Source of the DNA: Cystobasidiopsis lactophilus
Taxonomy: Eukaryota; Basidiomycota; Agaricostilbomycetes; Agaricostilbales; Chionosphaeraceae
NCBI GenBank assembly: GCA_001599975.1
Contig: BCIO01000002.1
Location: forward strand, 1,116,001 to 1,180,000
DNA: 64,000 bases
Reading direction: 5' to 3'
The notes under the pieces were generated by a model, which saw only the letters and a list, made by a program, of their open reading frames with translations, was not told the origin of the DNA and did no database searches. Positions 48,341 to 59,622 of this stretch are shown piece by piece. Position 1 is the stretch's first letter, and every line of letters starts with the position of its first letter. The translations under genes and the position numbers were made by a program.

Positions 48341-48548
48341 TTGGCCACAGGAGACGGCCGTGAGCAGAGCAGATGGCTCTGCAACTTTTCGCTCCAGTGG
48401 CGGCGGAATTTTCAGGCGATGACCCCGACGCGCGTCTCGCACTGCTCTTTTTGCTGAGCAAGTCAACGAGAGCGATCATCATCGAGTCAGAGGGTTGTTC
48501 GGCGCGTCTCATCGTTGGAGTGTTTTCTGCCTGTTGCTTCTGACTGCC

Positions 48549-49304
48549 ATGGCTGCACCACCTCATCCTCTAGCTTTTAATCCAGCTTTGCGTGCTCTTC
48601 TCGACTCTTTGCACAAACTCTCATTGCAACAAGAAGCCGCCACCGCATCGAGGGGAACCCATTTTCCCGTCAATGCTGGCGACTTTGGCGCTTTCAAGGA
48701 CCAACTGGTCGCACTCGACGAGGACAAGTGCCGGGCTATGTATTTGATGTTGCGGGCATCTAATGCCACCAGAGTCGTTGAAGGTGAGAGCCGCTCTTTG
48801 CCACCCAGCGCGATCTCGAGCTCAACATCGACCCCAGCCGGAACCTCCTACGGCGTGTCACTGCTGTGGTTGACTGCTGCAGTATCAGCAAATGTTGCTT
48901 CTGGTGCTCCAGCCAGTTCCTTCGCGCCGCTGGTTATCGGTACCGAAATGGAGCACGGGAAGGCAGCCATCGCTCGAAGTCACCTCAACCAGGCTTTCGG
49001 TTCCATCCCCTCCTATGTCAACCTTCTGGAAGGCGACCTGCTCCAGACGTTGCCAGCGGCCAGCATCCCGGACAAATCCATCGATTGCCTGCTTTTGGAC
49101 ATTTGGGCTGAGATCGCCCTGCCCACTCTGAAGGCGTTGGAGCACAAGTTGAGGAAGGGAGCAATGATCTTCGTCGACAACACGGAGGCCAGCGAACACA
49201 GATACCGAGATCTCCTGGCCTATATCAGAGCAGAGGGGAGCGGCTTTGACAGTGTCACGCTCCCTCACAGTGGCGGATTCGAGCTGTGTGTCGTAACGAA
49301 GTAG
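48549..49304 (+). CDS. Class I SAM-dependent O-methyltransferase (caffeoyl-CoA OMT-like fold)
   Basis: Small-molecule O-methyltransferase of unknown substrate. Exons 48549-48783 and 48838-49304; 233 aa. Motifs: TRVVEAGTSYGVSLLWLTAA (SAM motif I, formed across the intron), LVIGTEMEHGKAAIARSHLN, SIDCLLLDIWAEIALPTLKA, KGAMIFVDNTEASEHRYRDL. The GTSYGVS signature is typical of the family. The 54-nt intron has no stop and keeps the frame, so an intron-retained form with 18 extra residues is possible. It sits divergently to the MFS gene (208 bp between start codons), and the SDR gene follows convergently. Confidence 0.87.
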   Translation: MAAPPHPLAFNPALRALLDSLHKLSLQQEAATASRGTHFPVNAGDFGAFKDQLVALDEDKCRAMYLMLRASNATRVVEGESRSLPPSAISSSTSTPAGTSYGVSLLWLTAAVSANVASGAPASSFAPLVIGTEMEHGKAAIARSHLNQAFGSIPSYVNLLEGDLLQTLPAASIPDKSIDCLLLDIWAEIALPTLKALEHKLRKGAMIFVDNTEASEHRYRDLLAYIRAEGSGFDSVTLPHSGGFELCVVTK

Positions 49305-49459
49305 TCTTTTAGTCAACAAACGTAGAAAGAAACTGTCAGAGCGAGTGCGGGGATCAGCCTGCCAGGACGAAGCGCGCATCAGCCAAATTAGTCAAGTGAT
49401 CTAAATGGTCTAATTTCAATGAAGTGTGGAAGTGATGATGGAGAAAGTCGTAAAGGCTT

Positions 49460-50941
49460 CTACATGGTGGAGAGGTTGGTGGGAGGAGGAATGACGGGCT
49501 GGCCCAAAGGAGTCTGTGTGCCGGTGATCAGAGCGAGCGATTGGCCGAGGAGGTTGAAAAACTCACCACGTAGGCCGAAGTCAAACCGCCATCCACCTTC
49601 ATGTCGAGACCCTGTGTATGACATTTTCAGCTCTCTTCCCTGAACCCTGCAGAGACCAGAAGTAAAATCGACGACGAACGGTCACATAAGAGCTTTCATT
49701 GCTGGCCAAGAACAAGACGGCTTGAGCTTGCTCAATAGCCTCCTGTGGGGTGTCAAAGCAGTGAGCAATATGGTTAATGGACAGCGGTTATGACATACAC
49801 CGAAGCGACCCATTGGGACATGGACCAATCGCCTCTCGCGCTTTTCGGGGGTATCGAGGAAATCCATGAGGAGGGCTAGTTTATTGTCAGTGAAATCTAA
49901 ATATAATGAGGGAAAGCAACGGCGTACGAGTACGGAGTGGGCCACTGAGCGGTACTGAATGTCAAGCCTTGGAAGTTTCCCAGAAAACAGAAGAGACGTA
50001 CGGGCAAAGAGAGTTGACACGGATGCCTTCTCTGGCATGCACAGCTGCCAGCTCGCGGGTCATGGCCAAGACGGCGCCCTTGGAAGCGGTATCTGCGAGG
50101 GCAAGAGACAGACTTTTCAGATATGCCGCAATTGAGACGAAAGCGAACGGTCTAACAAGCCAATTGTGGAGTAGCAGCACCCATGATGCCGACAAAGCTC
50201 GCCACGTTGATGATGGAGCCGCCAACGGTGAGGCCTTTGGCGGGGTCGGAGGGGTTCTGCTTCATGGCGATGATGGCGTGCTTGCAACCGAACCAAACGC
50301 CCTTGATGTTGATCCTATGAGACATTGCGATCAGTTGGATTTCTGAAAGTGGAGGGGACGAGCGGACGAATAGGTCAGATCGAAGATGGCTTCCGGAGTA
50401 TTGACGGCATCGTCGTCCTTGGGGTGCATGATGCCAGCATTGTTGACTGCGATTCAAAGTTTAGCATGCAAAAACTTGGTTTCAAGGGCCAAGCAGGCCA
50501 AACTCCTCCAATTGGGTGATAAGGAGCTTAGCCGCGCTGGTGAAAACAAAGGCCTACACATGATGTCCAACCTGCCGTAGGCGTCGACGGCGGATTTGAC
50601 AGCGGCCTCAATGTCGGCCTCTTTCGACACGTCGGCCTTGACGGCGAGAGCGCTTCCGGGATAGTCGACATTGATACGCTCCGCCGTCTTGTCAACAGCC
50701 TCCTTGTTGATGTCGGCGCAGACCACCTGTCCAGAGCACGTGCGATTGAAGCCAAGAACATGAGGAAGCGACTCAAAAGGTCAATCACCTTGCAGCCCTC
50801 CCTGGCGAAGAGTAGCGAGGTCTCCAGACCGATTCCGCTCCTTGAAGGTTGCAGCGCTTCAGCTCTCCCCTCCAGCCGTGCGAATCGGTATCCTCACCCA
50901 GCGCCAGTGATGATAGCTACACGGTGATCCAAGCGTCCCAT
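49460..50941 (-). CDS. Short-chain dehydrogenase/reductase (SDR)
   Basis: Classical NAD(P)-dependent SDR of unknown substrate. Exons 50898-50941, 50789-50840, 50558-50726, 50368-50446, 50157-50314, 50002-50092, 49928-49944, 49799-49875, 49680-49742, 49567-49611, 49460-49513; 282 aa. Motifs: VAIITGAGSGIGLETSLLFA (cofactor loop), DIMFNNAGIMH (NNAG), GSIINVASFVG with the catalytic Ser region, YTASKGAVLAMTREL (YxxxK), NSLCPGPLRTPLLMDFLDTP and YVTGLDMKVDGGLTSAYV. VVCADIN with Asp after the second strand suggests NAD preference. The 17-nt exon 49928-49944 is fixed by CPGPLRTP. The intron at 50447-50557 is twice the usual length. Confidence 0.92.
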
Positions 50942-51008
50942 ATTTCTGAAGGCTTTCGGAAGTCGGCTCGTCGAGTGCGGAAGAAACTTGCTTCCGCAGA
51001 CGAGCACG
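50942..51008. promoter_or_regulatory. 67-bp bidirectional promoter between the SDR and IMP3 genes
   Basis: Only 67 bp separate the two start codons, so both transcription start sites and 5' UTRs must be packed here or overlap. No TATA box was seen. Confidence 0.5.
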
Positions 51009-51862
51009 ATGAGGCAGCTCAAGCATCACGAAAAGTGCGTTTGCAGCTCCTATTATAGACACATTCTTGATCTAACAGGTACTGTATCCACAGAAAGCTA
51101 TTGAAGAAGGTCCATCCGCTTTCCTTTTCGAATAATTTTGCATGGTTCTAAGGAGGGCTTGACACTGCGCAGGTCGACTTTCTACAATGGAAGCAAGATG
51201 GCAACCTTCGAGAAATCAAGATAATGCGGCGCTTTCACATCCAGAACAGGCAAGTTGGCCTTCGACAAGCGGACGCAGACTTTTTTGGCTGGGTCTGACT
51301 GGCCGTGTTGCAGGGAGGACTACCAGTCGTACAACCGCCTGGCGGGCAGCATTCGCTCATTAGCGTCCAAGCTAAGCCAGCTCTCGGACAAGGACCCGTT
51401 CAAGAGCAAAATGGAAGCTGCGTTACTCGCGAAGCTGTACGACATGGGCATTCTGGATGCGACGGCCAGCATAGGCGACATTGACACCAAAGTGACGGTC
51501 TCTGCCTTTGCCCGGCGGCGGTTAGGGGTGGTAGCCACCAAGCTCAAGATGGCCCAGACGGTTAAGACGGCGGTGGGCTTCGTCGAGGCGGGCCACATCC
51601 GCGTTGGGCCCGACACGATGACAGACCCGGCATTCTTGGTGACAAGGTATCCTTCCATATCTTATGAGTGGAGAAATGGAGCGCTGACGCAAGGGGCTCG
51701 CAGAAACATGGAGGACTTTGTGACTTGGGTCGACACCTCCAAGCTCAAGCGGACGATTATGACTTACAACGACGAGGTTAGCTCCCTTTTCACCTTATTA
51801 TAGTATCGTATCTCACAGTGGCACAACGACAGCTCGACGACTTCTCCCTGTTGACGAGTTAA
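51009..51862 (+). CDS. IMP3: U3 snoRNP protein IMP3 (small-subunit processome)
   Basis: Binds U3 snoRNA and promotes its pairing with pre-rRNA in the nucleolus. Exons 51009-51034, 51094-51109, 51173-51249, 51314-51646, 51704-51776, 51833-51862; 184 aa, matching the family (yeast about 183). Reads MRQLKHHEKKLLKKVDFLQW, KQDGNLREIKIMRRFHIQNR, EDYQSYNRLAGSIRSLASKL, the S4-like RNA-binding segment FARRRLGVVATKLKMAQTVK, FVEAGHIRVGPDTMTDPAFL, NMEDFVTWVDTSKLKRTIM and ends LDDFSLLTS. Exon 2 is 16 nt. The intron at 51250-51313 is GC-AG (donor GCAAGT). Shares a 67-bp intergenic region with the SDR gene. Confidence 0.95.
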
Positions 51863-52264
51863 GTCGGTGGCGACGGCCCCCCATCGCGAGGACTCCTCCC
51901 CCCATAGACTGTACACCCCCACGTCCATGTAACATCAGAATGACCACCGAGACCTGGAACCATTGAGAAGCAGACGTCGAAGGACAAGTTTCACAGAAGG
52001 CCTTCTTGCCCGCTCGCTGTTCATCTCGTCCAACCAGTCGCCCCTCGTCCGCCTGTCCGCCGGTTCGCCGTGGGCCCGTCGATCCAACGATCAGCAAGTT
52101 CCTCTCGATTGAATTTTGAGCTAAGGTCGCGCGAGACCAAGAGCCGCCGACCGGTCCCTCCTCCGAGCTTCTTTTGCCGCCGCAAGGCTTTTTGAGACGT
52201 CACCCTATCTCCCGGCCTCTAGATTTGCCACCCCAGTTTGGCAGGCGGCTGCACGGCGCTGCTG
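51863..52264. other. Intergenic, IMP3 3' end to SSXT-like gene
   Basis: About 0.4 kb containing the promoter and 5' UTR of the next gene; C-rich on the plus strand. No coding signal recognised. Confidence 0.4.
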
Positions 52265-54805
52265 ATGGCGTCACCACAGCAGAGCGGGAGCAGCCCGGGC
52301 AGCTCTACAGGTTCGTCGACCAGCGCCCTTCCCTTTTTTACGTTCCAGAGCCTTAACGCGCGTGCGCCGGGCTGCAGGGACAGCAACTGCGCAGGATGCC
52401 AGCGAGGAGACCAAGCCCGTCGAGGCTCCCAGGCAATGGGACCAGCCCGTGGGCGCCTCGACTGATGCGAAACCGCCAGCCAAGAGCGAAGGCGGCGACC
52501 CTGCCACCAACAAATCGTCCGTCGCAGGCGCCGCCAGGCCTGCCGTGCCCCTCTTGCCTGGCATGACAAGCATGCCTTCGTCGCCCCAAGAGCAGCAGAT
52601 GCTCCGGTTCAGGCTCAACAGCTACAAGGTCAACGGCGTGCTCGCCATTTCTTCCGAGCTCATGCAGCTCTGGAACTCGCTCGTCATGAACGAGGGCCTC
52701 CAGAACTCTGACCCGCTCTATACTATGTGCGTTGAGGCCTCGTCATAGCCATCTGTCGTCCCGTGCTGATGGACTCGCGTCTCATGCACAGATTCAACAC
52801 GAGGGTCAGCTCGAACTTGGTCTTTATTGGCGCCATCAAGGACAAAATGTCCGAGCCTCCCGTGCGTCCTGACTTGACTTGCCGGTGTGCACGAAGCACA
52901 GAACGCTCAGAGCGTGGCAACAGATGGCGAATTTGCCCATCCTCGACTTCCCACCGATTCGACCAGAGATCACCGCCCGCCTCATCTCCCAATACCAGAC
53001 CCTCAAGCGCACCTTCCTCCTAGCCGACACCTACGAAAAGGAGCTCCTCCAGCGCGCCATCACCGCCGGCCAAGCGCAGCCGGGCACCGCTGCCATCGCA
53101 GGCGGGGCTAGCGGTGCAGGTCAAGCGGGAGGCATTACGTTGTCCGCTCCTCCTCCTCCCAAGAAACCCAGCTTCACAGAAGGCATGTCAATTACTGCTG
53201 AGCCGCCCTCCCTGGCCGCTGCGCCACCCCTGGCTGCTGGTCCCACCTTGGACTCTGTCATGGCCGGTGCCGCGCCAGCAGCGACGACCAAACGCCCTAG
53301 GTCTCGCGCCGGCTCTGTTGCTTCCGCCTCAAAGGATTCGCCGCCCGCAACCAAAACGCCGCCCAAGAGGAGGAGGAAGTCGTCCGTCTCCAGCACCAAG
53401 GCGGCCGCCCAAGCTGCCACTGCTGCTGCCGCGGCGGCCTCTCAGGCGGCCATTGCGCCGGGAATGCCAAGCGTGGCGGACTTTGGTGGTGGGCCACTGG
53501 GCAACACCCAGGCCGAATACTTTCAGCAAATGCAAGCTCAACAGCGCCAGCAATTCGCAGCTTCGTCCGCTGCCTCTGCTGCCATGGCCATGCCCGCGCC
53601 GTCTCTTCCCAACGGCCATACCAGCCGAGGACCATCTCGAAACCCCAGCATCGCCAATATGCCGCCCATCGGCAACGGCTTGAACAACAGCTCGGTTCTC
53701 CACCAAAGTGTCATCCCGCTCTTGATGCACATGCAATCCTTGCAGCAGCAGTTGAACAACACGAACCAGATGATGGCACAGCCTGGATTTGCTGCGGCTG
53801 CCCCGCACCAGCAGCAGCAGGTGCAGGCCGAGGTAGACCGCTTGAAGGCGCAGGTCGAGATGGCGGAGAAGCAGTTCAAGGCCGCCCAGGCCAACCTGTC
53901 CCGGCCTCCGACCATGCAAGGTTCGCCGCCCGTCCTTGCGAACGCCGCTCTGCCGATGAATGGCATGCCCAATGGGAGCTCCGGCATCGCTCAGCCGATA
54001 TACAATGGCGGGCCGGTCAACAATTTTGGCATGTCCCAGCTGCCCGTCGCCTCCGGCCCTTTCAACTCGTCCCTCAACGGGCCAGCTCCAGCGGGCTATA
54101 GCTCGACGCCTACACCGCCTCAAAACGCCGCCTCTCCGGGCTCTAGCCAGCACGGCAGAAACAAGAGCGGCTCGGACCATCATCCGTCTCCTCAGGCCTC
54201 TCCCCGTTTGGGCAACCAGAACGGCTCCTTGCCTCCTTCCAGCCAGCCCCAGTCGCTGAACGGAAACCCAGCCGCTTTCCGGACCCCCAACATGGTTCGT
54301 GGCCCTTCTGACCTCCAGTCTGCCGACCCCTTCGACTGATGACCTACTTCGAACAGAGCCAAATGATGAACCAGTATGTGCCCCGCAACGGGTCCATGTC
54401 GACAAGCTCTCCGGCACCGAGCCTCTCTTCGTCTCAAACGTCCGCCACCGCTGCTGCACTTGCCGCTCGACCACCCGTTCCGTCTCAATACTTCAACCCG
54501 GCGATGGCCCTTGGCGGCAATGCTGCGCCTTTCAATGCTTTCTCGGGCGGGGCCCAATCAGTGGCCTCATACGGCGCCCCTTCACCAGGTTTGGGAGCTG
54601 GCCTCACATCCTCCGCCTTCTCGCAACAGCAATCTACTATGGCTATGATGAACCGCGGTTCTCAGAGCATGGAAACTACCTTGACCGCTGCTCCTGTGCC
54701 TGCAGCTGACGACTTGTGAGTCTCGTTGTTTCGCTCGCCCATCCTTTCGACCAGATCGCTGATGTTCATTCTCATAGCGATTGGAACGACTTTATCAGCG
54801 CCTGA
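52265..54805 (+). CDS. SSXT/SS18-like domain protein, candidate SWI/SNF subunit
   Basis: Exons 52265-52310, 52378-52726, 52792-52861, 52924-54294, 54357-54715, 54778-54805; 740 aa. Residues about 95-160 (MLRFRLNSYKVNGVLAISSE, LMQLWNSLVMNEGLQNSDPL, FNTRVSSNLVFIGAIKDKM) resemble the SSXT/SNH helical hairpin that anchors SS18 and fungal Snf11/Snf30-like subunits in SWI/SNF. The rest is low-complexity: Ala/Pro-rich, a KRRRKSSVSS basic patch near residue 280 (possible nuclear signal), a Gln/Asn-rich zone with coiled coil VQAEVDRLKAQVEMAEKQFK, and a Ser/Pro/Asn tail ending FDWNDFISA. Two introns use GTTCGT donors. The SSXT assignment is by eye and moderate. Confidence 0.7.
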
Positions 54806-55591
54806 TCTCTTTTGTGGACAATAATTGTACGACTGAACGAAGAAACTCGCATTCTTTCCCTTTTTACATACACCAAGAAAAAGAGGAACCATACAAAAGC
54901 AAAACCCCAACGAATACCCTTCTACATGTGCCTTGTAACAGTAACATTCCCATCCTCTTAATGTGCAAATTTGCTCTTCCTGAATTGGCCGCTCGTGTTG
55001 TGTTGCGAGTGGAAGAGGGAGTTGGAGCCATCAGAATTGCAGAATGGTCCTGAGGACACTATCACCGGGGAAACCCCTCAGACTAGGTCTGTAATGTGAT
55101 GTTAAATGCAATCATCATGCGGCAAAGAAAGAAGGAAGGAGCTGGCGGAGAATTTGGCGAGGTTCGGATTGGATGGGAGTTCGAGCAGCAACAAGGCCAG
55201 AGAAGTCGCCAGATTGCTAGGGTCGGCGTGGATGCAGTTCAAGGTGAAGCACTTTACCATTTCAAGTAGCAAGAACACAGGAAGACACAGAAACCACGCC
55301 CAAGACGGAAGCCGCAAAATTTTCTTCGCCCAAAAGCGAGTCGGATGAGCCCTCAGAAAAAGTAGAAGAAGAAGTGTATCGTCAAAGCGTATAGCTACGA
55401 CTGTTGAGCTTTAACAAATTTGAGATGATCATCATTGGGCTGGGAAGAAAGTTGTGAGGGCGGATGTCAGGCGGCTGCCAGCATCGTTGAGATGCGACCA
55501 ATGGTAGCAAGGACCAAGTCTATTATCTAGATTCTATTCATCTAACGTCTAAGGGTTCTCTAAGGTCGTGATGCTCTAAGTCGTCCACCAA
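54806..55591. other. Convergent intergenic region, 0.79 kb
   Basis: Lies between the stop codons of the SSXT-like gene and the GIT1-like permease. A/T-richer than the coding parts (for example 54870-54930) and likely two 3' UTRs. No RNA gene, repeat or coding signal recognised. Confidence 0.4.
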
Positions 55592-57179
55592 TCACGCGTC
55601 CACCAAGTCCTTCTCTGACCGAGTTGCCACCGGCGCCGGCTGCTCCTCTTCACCTAGATGTCCTTGCCACCCATGCGCTTTGAGACGCTCCTCGAACTCT
55701 TGATCGAGCTCCGAGAGTTGTTCCAAACCCAACCCTGTCTCTGGAATGAAAAACCAGGCAGACACCAAGCCGATCAAGCCGCACAGGCTGGCGATCAAGA
55801 AGACCCATCGTTTGCCGAGGTTGTTCTGGACGGGAGTGAAAGCCTCTGTTCCCACAAAGGCTCCGAGTTTGCCTATTGCCGCACACCAGCCATACCCAAG
55901 GCCCCTAATGCCGGAAGGGAAGGCCTCTGCTGACACCAATCCAATGAACGACCCTGGCCCACCATGTGCCATGGACTGCATGATTGCGAAGAAGACGATA
56001 AAGAGGGCCGGAATCCTCGAGAGAGGCTCGTAGGCGATGCCGATCACGAGGCCAAAGATGAGGTAGCCGGAAAACCCTAAACAGAGCACCTTGCGCCGAC
56101 CAATGCGATTCACCAGAAGGGCGCCACAGAAAACCCCAAGCAGGGGTAGCGACGTTAGCAGCAGGTTCCACTCCGCCACTTTCAAAACCGAAGCGCCTTT
56201 GGCCACCTCTTGAATGATAGCTCCGCTGTAGATGGATGTGCTGAAGTTGATGGCGTCGTACACAAAAAAGCACAATGAGATGGCGATGAAGCGCTTGGCG
56301 TAGGGAAAGAGGGCGCGGATAGGCAGGTCCCTAAATTTCGTGATGCGGCCGCCTCGCCAAAGCAAGCTGGTGTCCATTCCCAGGCGCATCAAGAACATCA
56401 AGATGGGAAAGACGAGGCCAACACCGAAGCAGGCCCGCCACACTCGGTTCAAGTGATTCTCGCCGCCGACTGCCAATGAAAAGACGTAGACAACCGAAGC
56501 GATTACGCCGCCCCAGACGCCATTAGTCGCCACAGCAAAGATGGGCCCCCGCTGCTTGGCCGTGCGCTCTTGGAGTGACTCGAGCGCAATCAAAGCAGAA
56601 CTTGGGCTGGGCCATGATCAGCGAACGCTGTTGATGCAAGATGGGAAAGCGTACTATTCCCCTCCCACAGCGAAACCTACAACCCCTCTTCCAATGATGA
56701 TGCACCAGCTGCAGATGCACTCAAGACATGTGATTGTAGGGTTTGCAGCAGACTTACAACATAGCATCGATCGAAGTGCCGCCAGCTGCCGTGCATATGA
56801 TGGTGCCGGCCAAGAACAAGAATGTGGTGATAACGAAGGAGCTCCGCCTCCCACAATAGTCGCAGGAGAACCCAAAGGTGACCGCACCCAGAATGATGCC
56901 AACCAGGATGGCGTTGCTGACTCGGGTCGACACTGCTGAGGTGTAATGGGTGGGGTACAGCTTCTTGAAAGCGACATTCGCATTGGATATAACGCTATTT
57001 TGATATCCATCCGAGATCAATCCCATGCAGCTCGACACAATAGAGATCCAAGCTGATCGCTTGGACTGCTTTCCGTTGACCATTCGATGGTGCGGGCGCT
57101 TGGAGGCCAGCACAGATGAGTGGTCGCCATCGACTACCTTCTCTTCAGCTACTGCCAGTGTCTGCGAGCTGCCATTCAT
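55592..57179 (-). CDS. Major facilitator transporter, GIT1-like (glycerophosphodiester/phosphate permease type)
   Basis: Exons 56758-57179, 56655-56708, 55592-56600; 494 aa with about 12 membrane helices. Family signs: SIVSSCMGLISDGYQNSVIS in TM1, GFSCDYCGRRSSFVITTFLF between TM2 and TM3, GRGVVGFAVGGEYSALIALE completed across two introns, LVNRIGRRKVLCLGFSGYLI and GLVSAEAFPSGIRGLGYGWC. The GGEY and the AEAFPSxxRGxGYG motifs are typical of Git1/Pho84-like symporters that take up glycerophosphoinositol, glycerophosphocholine or phosphate. The exact cargo cannot be told. Hydrophilic N-terminus (45 residues) and a Glu-rich C-terminal tail. Confidence 0.88.
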
Positions 57180-57593
57180 AGGTGCCGCGCTTGAAGGAGG
57201 TGGCCACATACAGTAAAACGCGGCTGACCGAGATAAAGACGCAAATCCTGCTGATGGTCGGCTCAAGTCATGCCATCACTTTCGGAAGAATGATCTCGCA
57301 TGGTTCGGCAAGCAGGTTCCAAATTTGAACCACCAAAGTTGATTATAGGCAAGAAACGATCATGGCAGCCAAGCACATAGCAGGAGAGAGGCATTCCTTG
57401 AAGTTGGCAGAATCGGCGCGCAGTCTTGGGCAAAGTACGCGCTTAAGGACAGCAATGGCGAGACACGTTGGCATGGCCGGGTATGTAGGGCATCTAGATC
57501 CACTTTAAACCACAAGGACGCGAGAGATCGTCGGAGAGAGCGGAAGAGGTGCAAATTCCGTCTTTTGGAGCAGGTCGCCCATCCCATCGCAAC
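57180..57593. promoter_or_regulatory. Divergent promoter region, permease / prolyl-tRNA synthetase
   Basis: About 410 bp between start codons in opposite directions. An additional in-frame presequence exon for the synthetase could lie here, since no strong mitochondrial presequence is visible in the model. No repeat or RNA seen. Confidence 0.35.
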
Positions 57594-59451
57594 ATGCAGT
57601 GGCATGCTCCTGTTGAACTTCTGGATGTTGTGATTCATAGAGCCTCGAGTCGGTTTACGCCGACACTGAGACAGTCAGGCGAATCGCTGGCCAGCTTGGG
57701 CGCCCTTTTGCGCGGTGGTTTCGTGCGGCAGTCTTCGGCAGGCGTCTACACCTTGCTACCTGATGGCGAAAGGGTCAAGAACAAGATTGAAAGCATCATT
57801 GATCTTGAAATGCGGCGAATTGGTTGGTCCTAAAGCGTCTCCCTTAGCAGACAAGGGGCTTCATTAAGCGCATGATGAGGCAGGCGCCAGCAAACTATCC
57901 CTACCCAACCTCCTTACGCCGCACAATTGGAAACTTACAGGACGCTGGCAATCCTCGGGAAGCGAGGTAGGCTCTTATCTGGGAGGCCAGGGCGAGCACT
58001 CACCTTGATGGCTAGCTCTTTCGGCTAAAAGACCGCAAAGGCTCAGAACACCTACTAGCCCCAACGCACGAGGAGGAAGTAACTCAACTGGTGGCGAAAG
58101 AAGTCTTGAGTTGGAGGCAATTACCAGTGAAAGTATACCAGCTGGGTGCGTTGACATTTTCTGATCCTGGCCCAAGGCTCAATGTTCTTAGGCCGCAAGT
58201 TTCGAGATGAGGCCAGGCCAAGAGGAGGTCTATTGAGAGGCCGGGAGTTTCTCATGAAAGACCTCTACACGTTTGATGAGACCGAGGCCGACGCAATCCG
58301 CTCGTACGAGCAAGTGCGGCAGGCCTACGATCGCATCTTTACAAAGATTGGTGTTCCTTTCCGGGTCGTGAGCTGCTCTGTTCTCTGACATGAGTCGACG
58401 GTTTAACTAGTGTTCGCAGGTTCAAGCCGACAGCGGCAACATTGGCGGCAGCCTCTCTCACGAGTATCAGTACACGTCGTCTAGTTCGCTCTCTTCATGC
58501 ATTTCATGCTCATTCAGAAGACTGATACGGGTCGATGCAGTTGGCGAAGACACTCTTATAACTTGCTCTCAGTGCTCGTACTCGGCCAACATCGAGTTGG
58601 CAACAGCCTCGCCCTTGAAAGTCGATGGCGTTCAAGCCCATCTCTTCCAATCCAGCTCCACTTCACAACAGGCGGCAGTTGTTGTACCAAAGAACCGCGC
58701 TGTCAACCTCCTGAAGCTGTCCAAGCACTTGAGGGACCCAGAAGCGCTGGTCGATCCGACGGACAGCCAGAAAAGCGGTCCAGTCTTGGTTGACCACTCC
58801 TGCTCGGGCTTCAGCCAAGCGGAAATCGACGAAGCGCTAGAAAAATCTGCGACGCGGGTAGGAATCGAGTTTGAGGGCAAGCTGAAGACCACTGGCGACT
58901 TCATCGAGGCGCAAGAGGGCGACTCCTGTGCTACCTGCGGCTCTCTGTTGGCTTCCGAGACCGCAATCGAAGTCGGCCACACCTTTTTCCTGGGCACCAA
59001 GTATTCAGGGGCACTCAAGGCGGTTGTGCCCGGTCGGCACTCTGAAGTGGCGCCAATGCAGATGGGCTGCTACGGCATTGGCGTCACGCGGCTCATTGGC
59101 GCAATCGCAGAACTCAGCCTTGACTCAAAAGGCATCGCATGGCCGTCTTCAGTAGCACCCTTCAAGCTTGTCGTCGTGCCAACCGATGCCTCCATCCTCT
59201 CTGCCACCGCTCTTCAAGAGATCATTTCTGCCGTGGGATGGGACGACGTGTTGCTGGACGACCGCTTCAATCTTTCCTTTGGCGCCCGCATGAATGACGC
59301 CGACCTCATCGGTCATTCGCACATTCTCATTGTTGGGCGAAAATTTCAGCAACAGGGTTTGGTCGAGGTGCGAGGCAGGACGGCCGGCGCAGCTTCGGGG
59401 ACCTTTTCAAGCATATCAGACGCTTTGATTGCAATCACGTCTGTGGCTTGA
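57594..59451 (+). CDS. AIM10: Mitochondrial prolyl-tRNA synthetase
   Basis: Class II aminoacyl-tRNA synthetase of the bacterial type, charging mitochondrial tRNA-Pro. Exons 57594-57822, 57884-57966, 58016-58145, 58192-58367, 58420-58483, 58541-59451; 530 aa. Motifs: [20 protein letters not shown] then [11 protein letters not shown] (motif 1 region), [20 protein letters not shown], motif 2 [20 protein letters not shown] followed by [24 protein letters not shown], an insertion domain with CSQCSY and [18 protein letters not shown], motif 3 [17 protein letters not shown], and a C-terminal anticodon-binding domain from about 59150. The N-terminal presequence is weak, so an upstream exon may be missing. 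Confidence 0.92.
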
Positions 59452-59622
59452 AAGCCTGTGCGGAGCCAAAGCCTGCACTCTTTTCTGATGGTGAACCGAA
59501 AAGTTGCGAGTTGGCTTCAACGACGCAGAATTGTCTAGGATGGCTCTTATGAACCTGTCTCGCCTCTCTAGCACCTAAAGCACCACTTGGAAGGCACGAT
59601 AAGCAACTCTTAGTGAGGACCA

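Noticed and set aside
53329-54474. 381-residue open frame on the minus strand
   Set aside because: Antisense shadow of the low-complexity exon of the SSXT-like gene; composition is Arg/Gly-biased with no recognisable domain.
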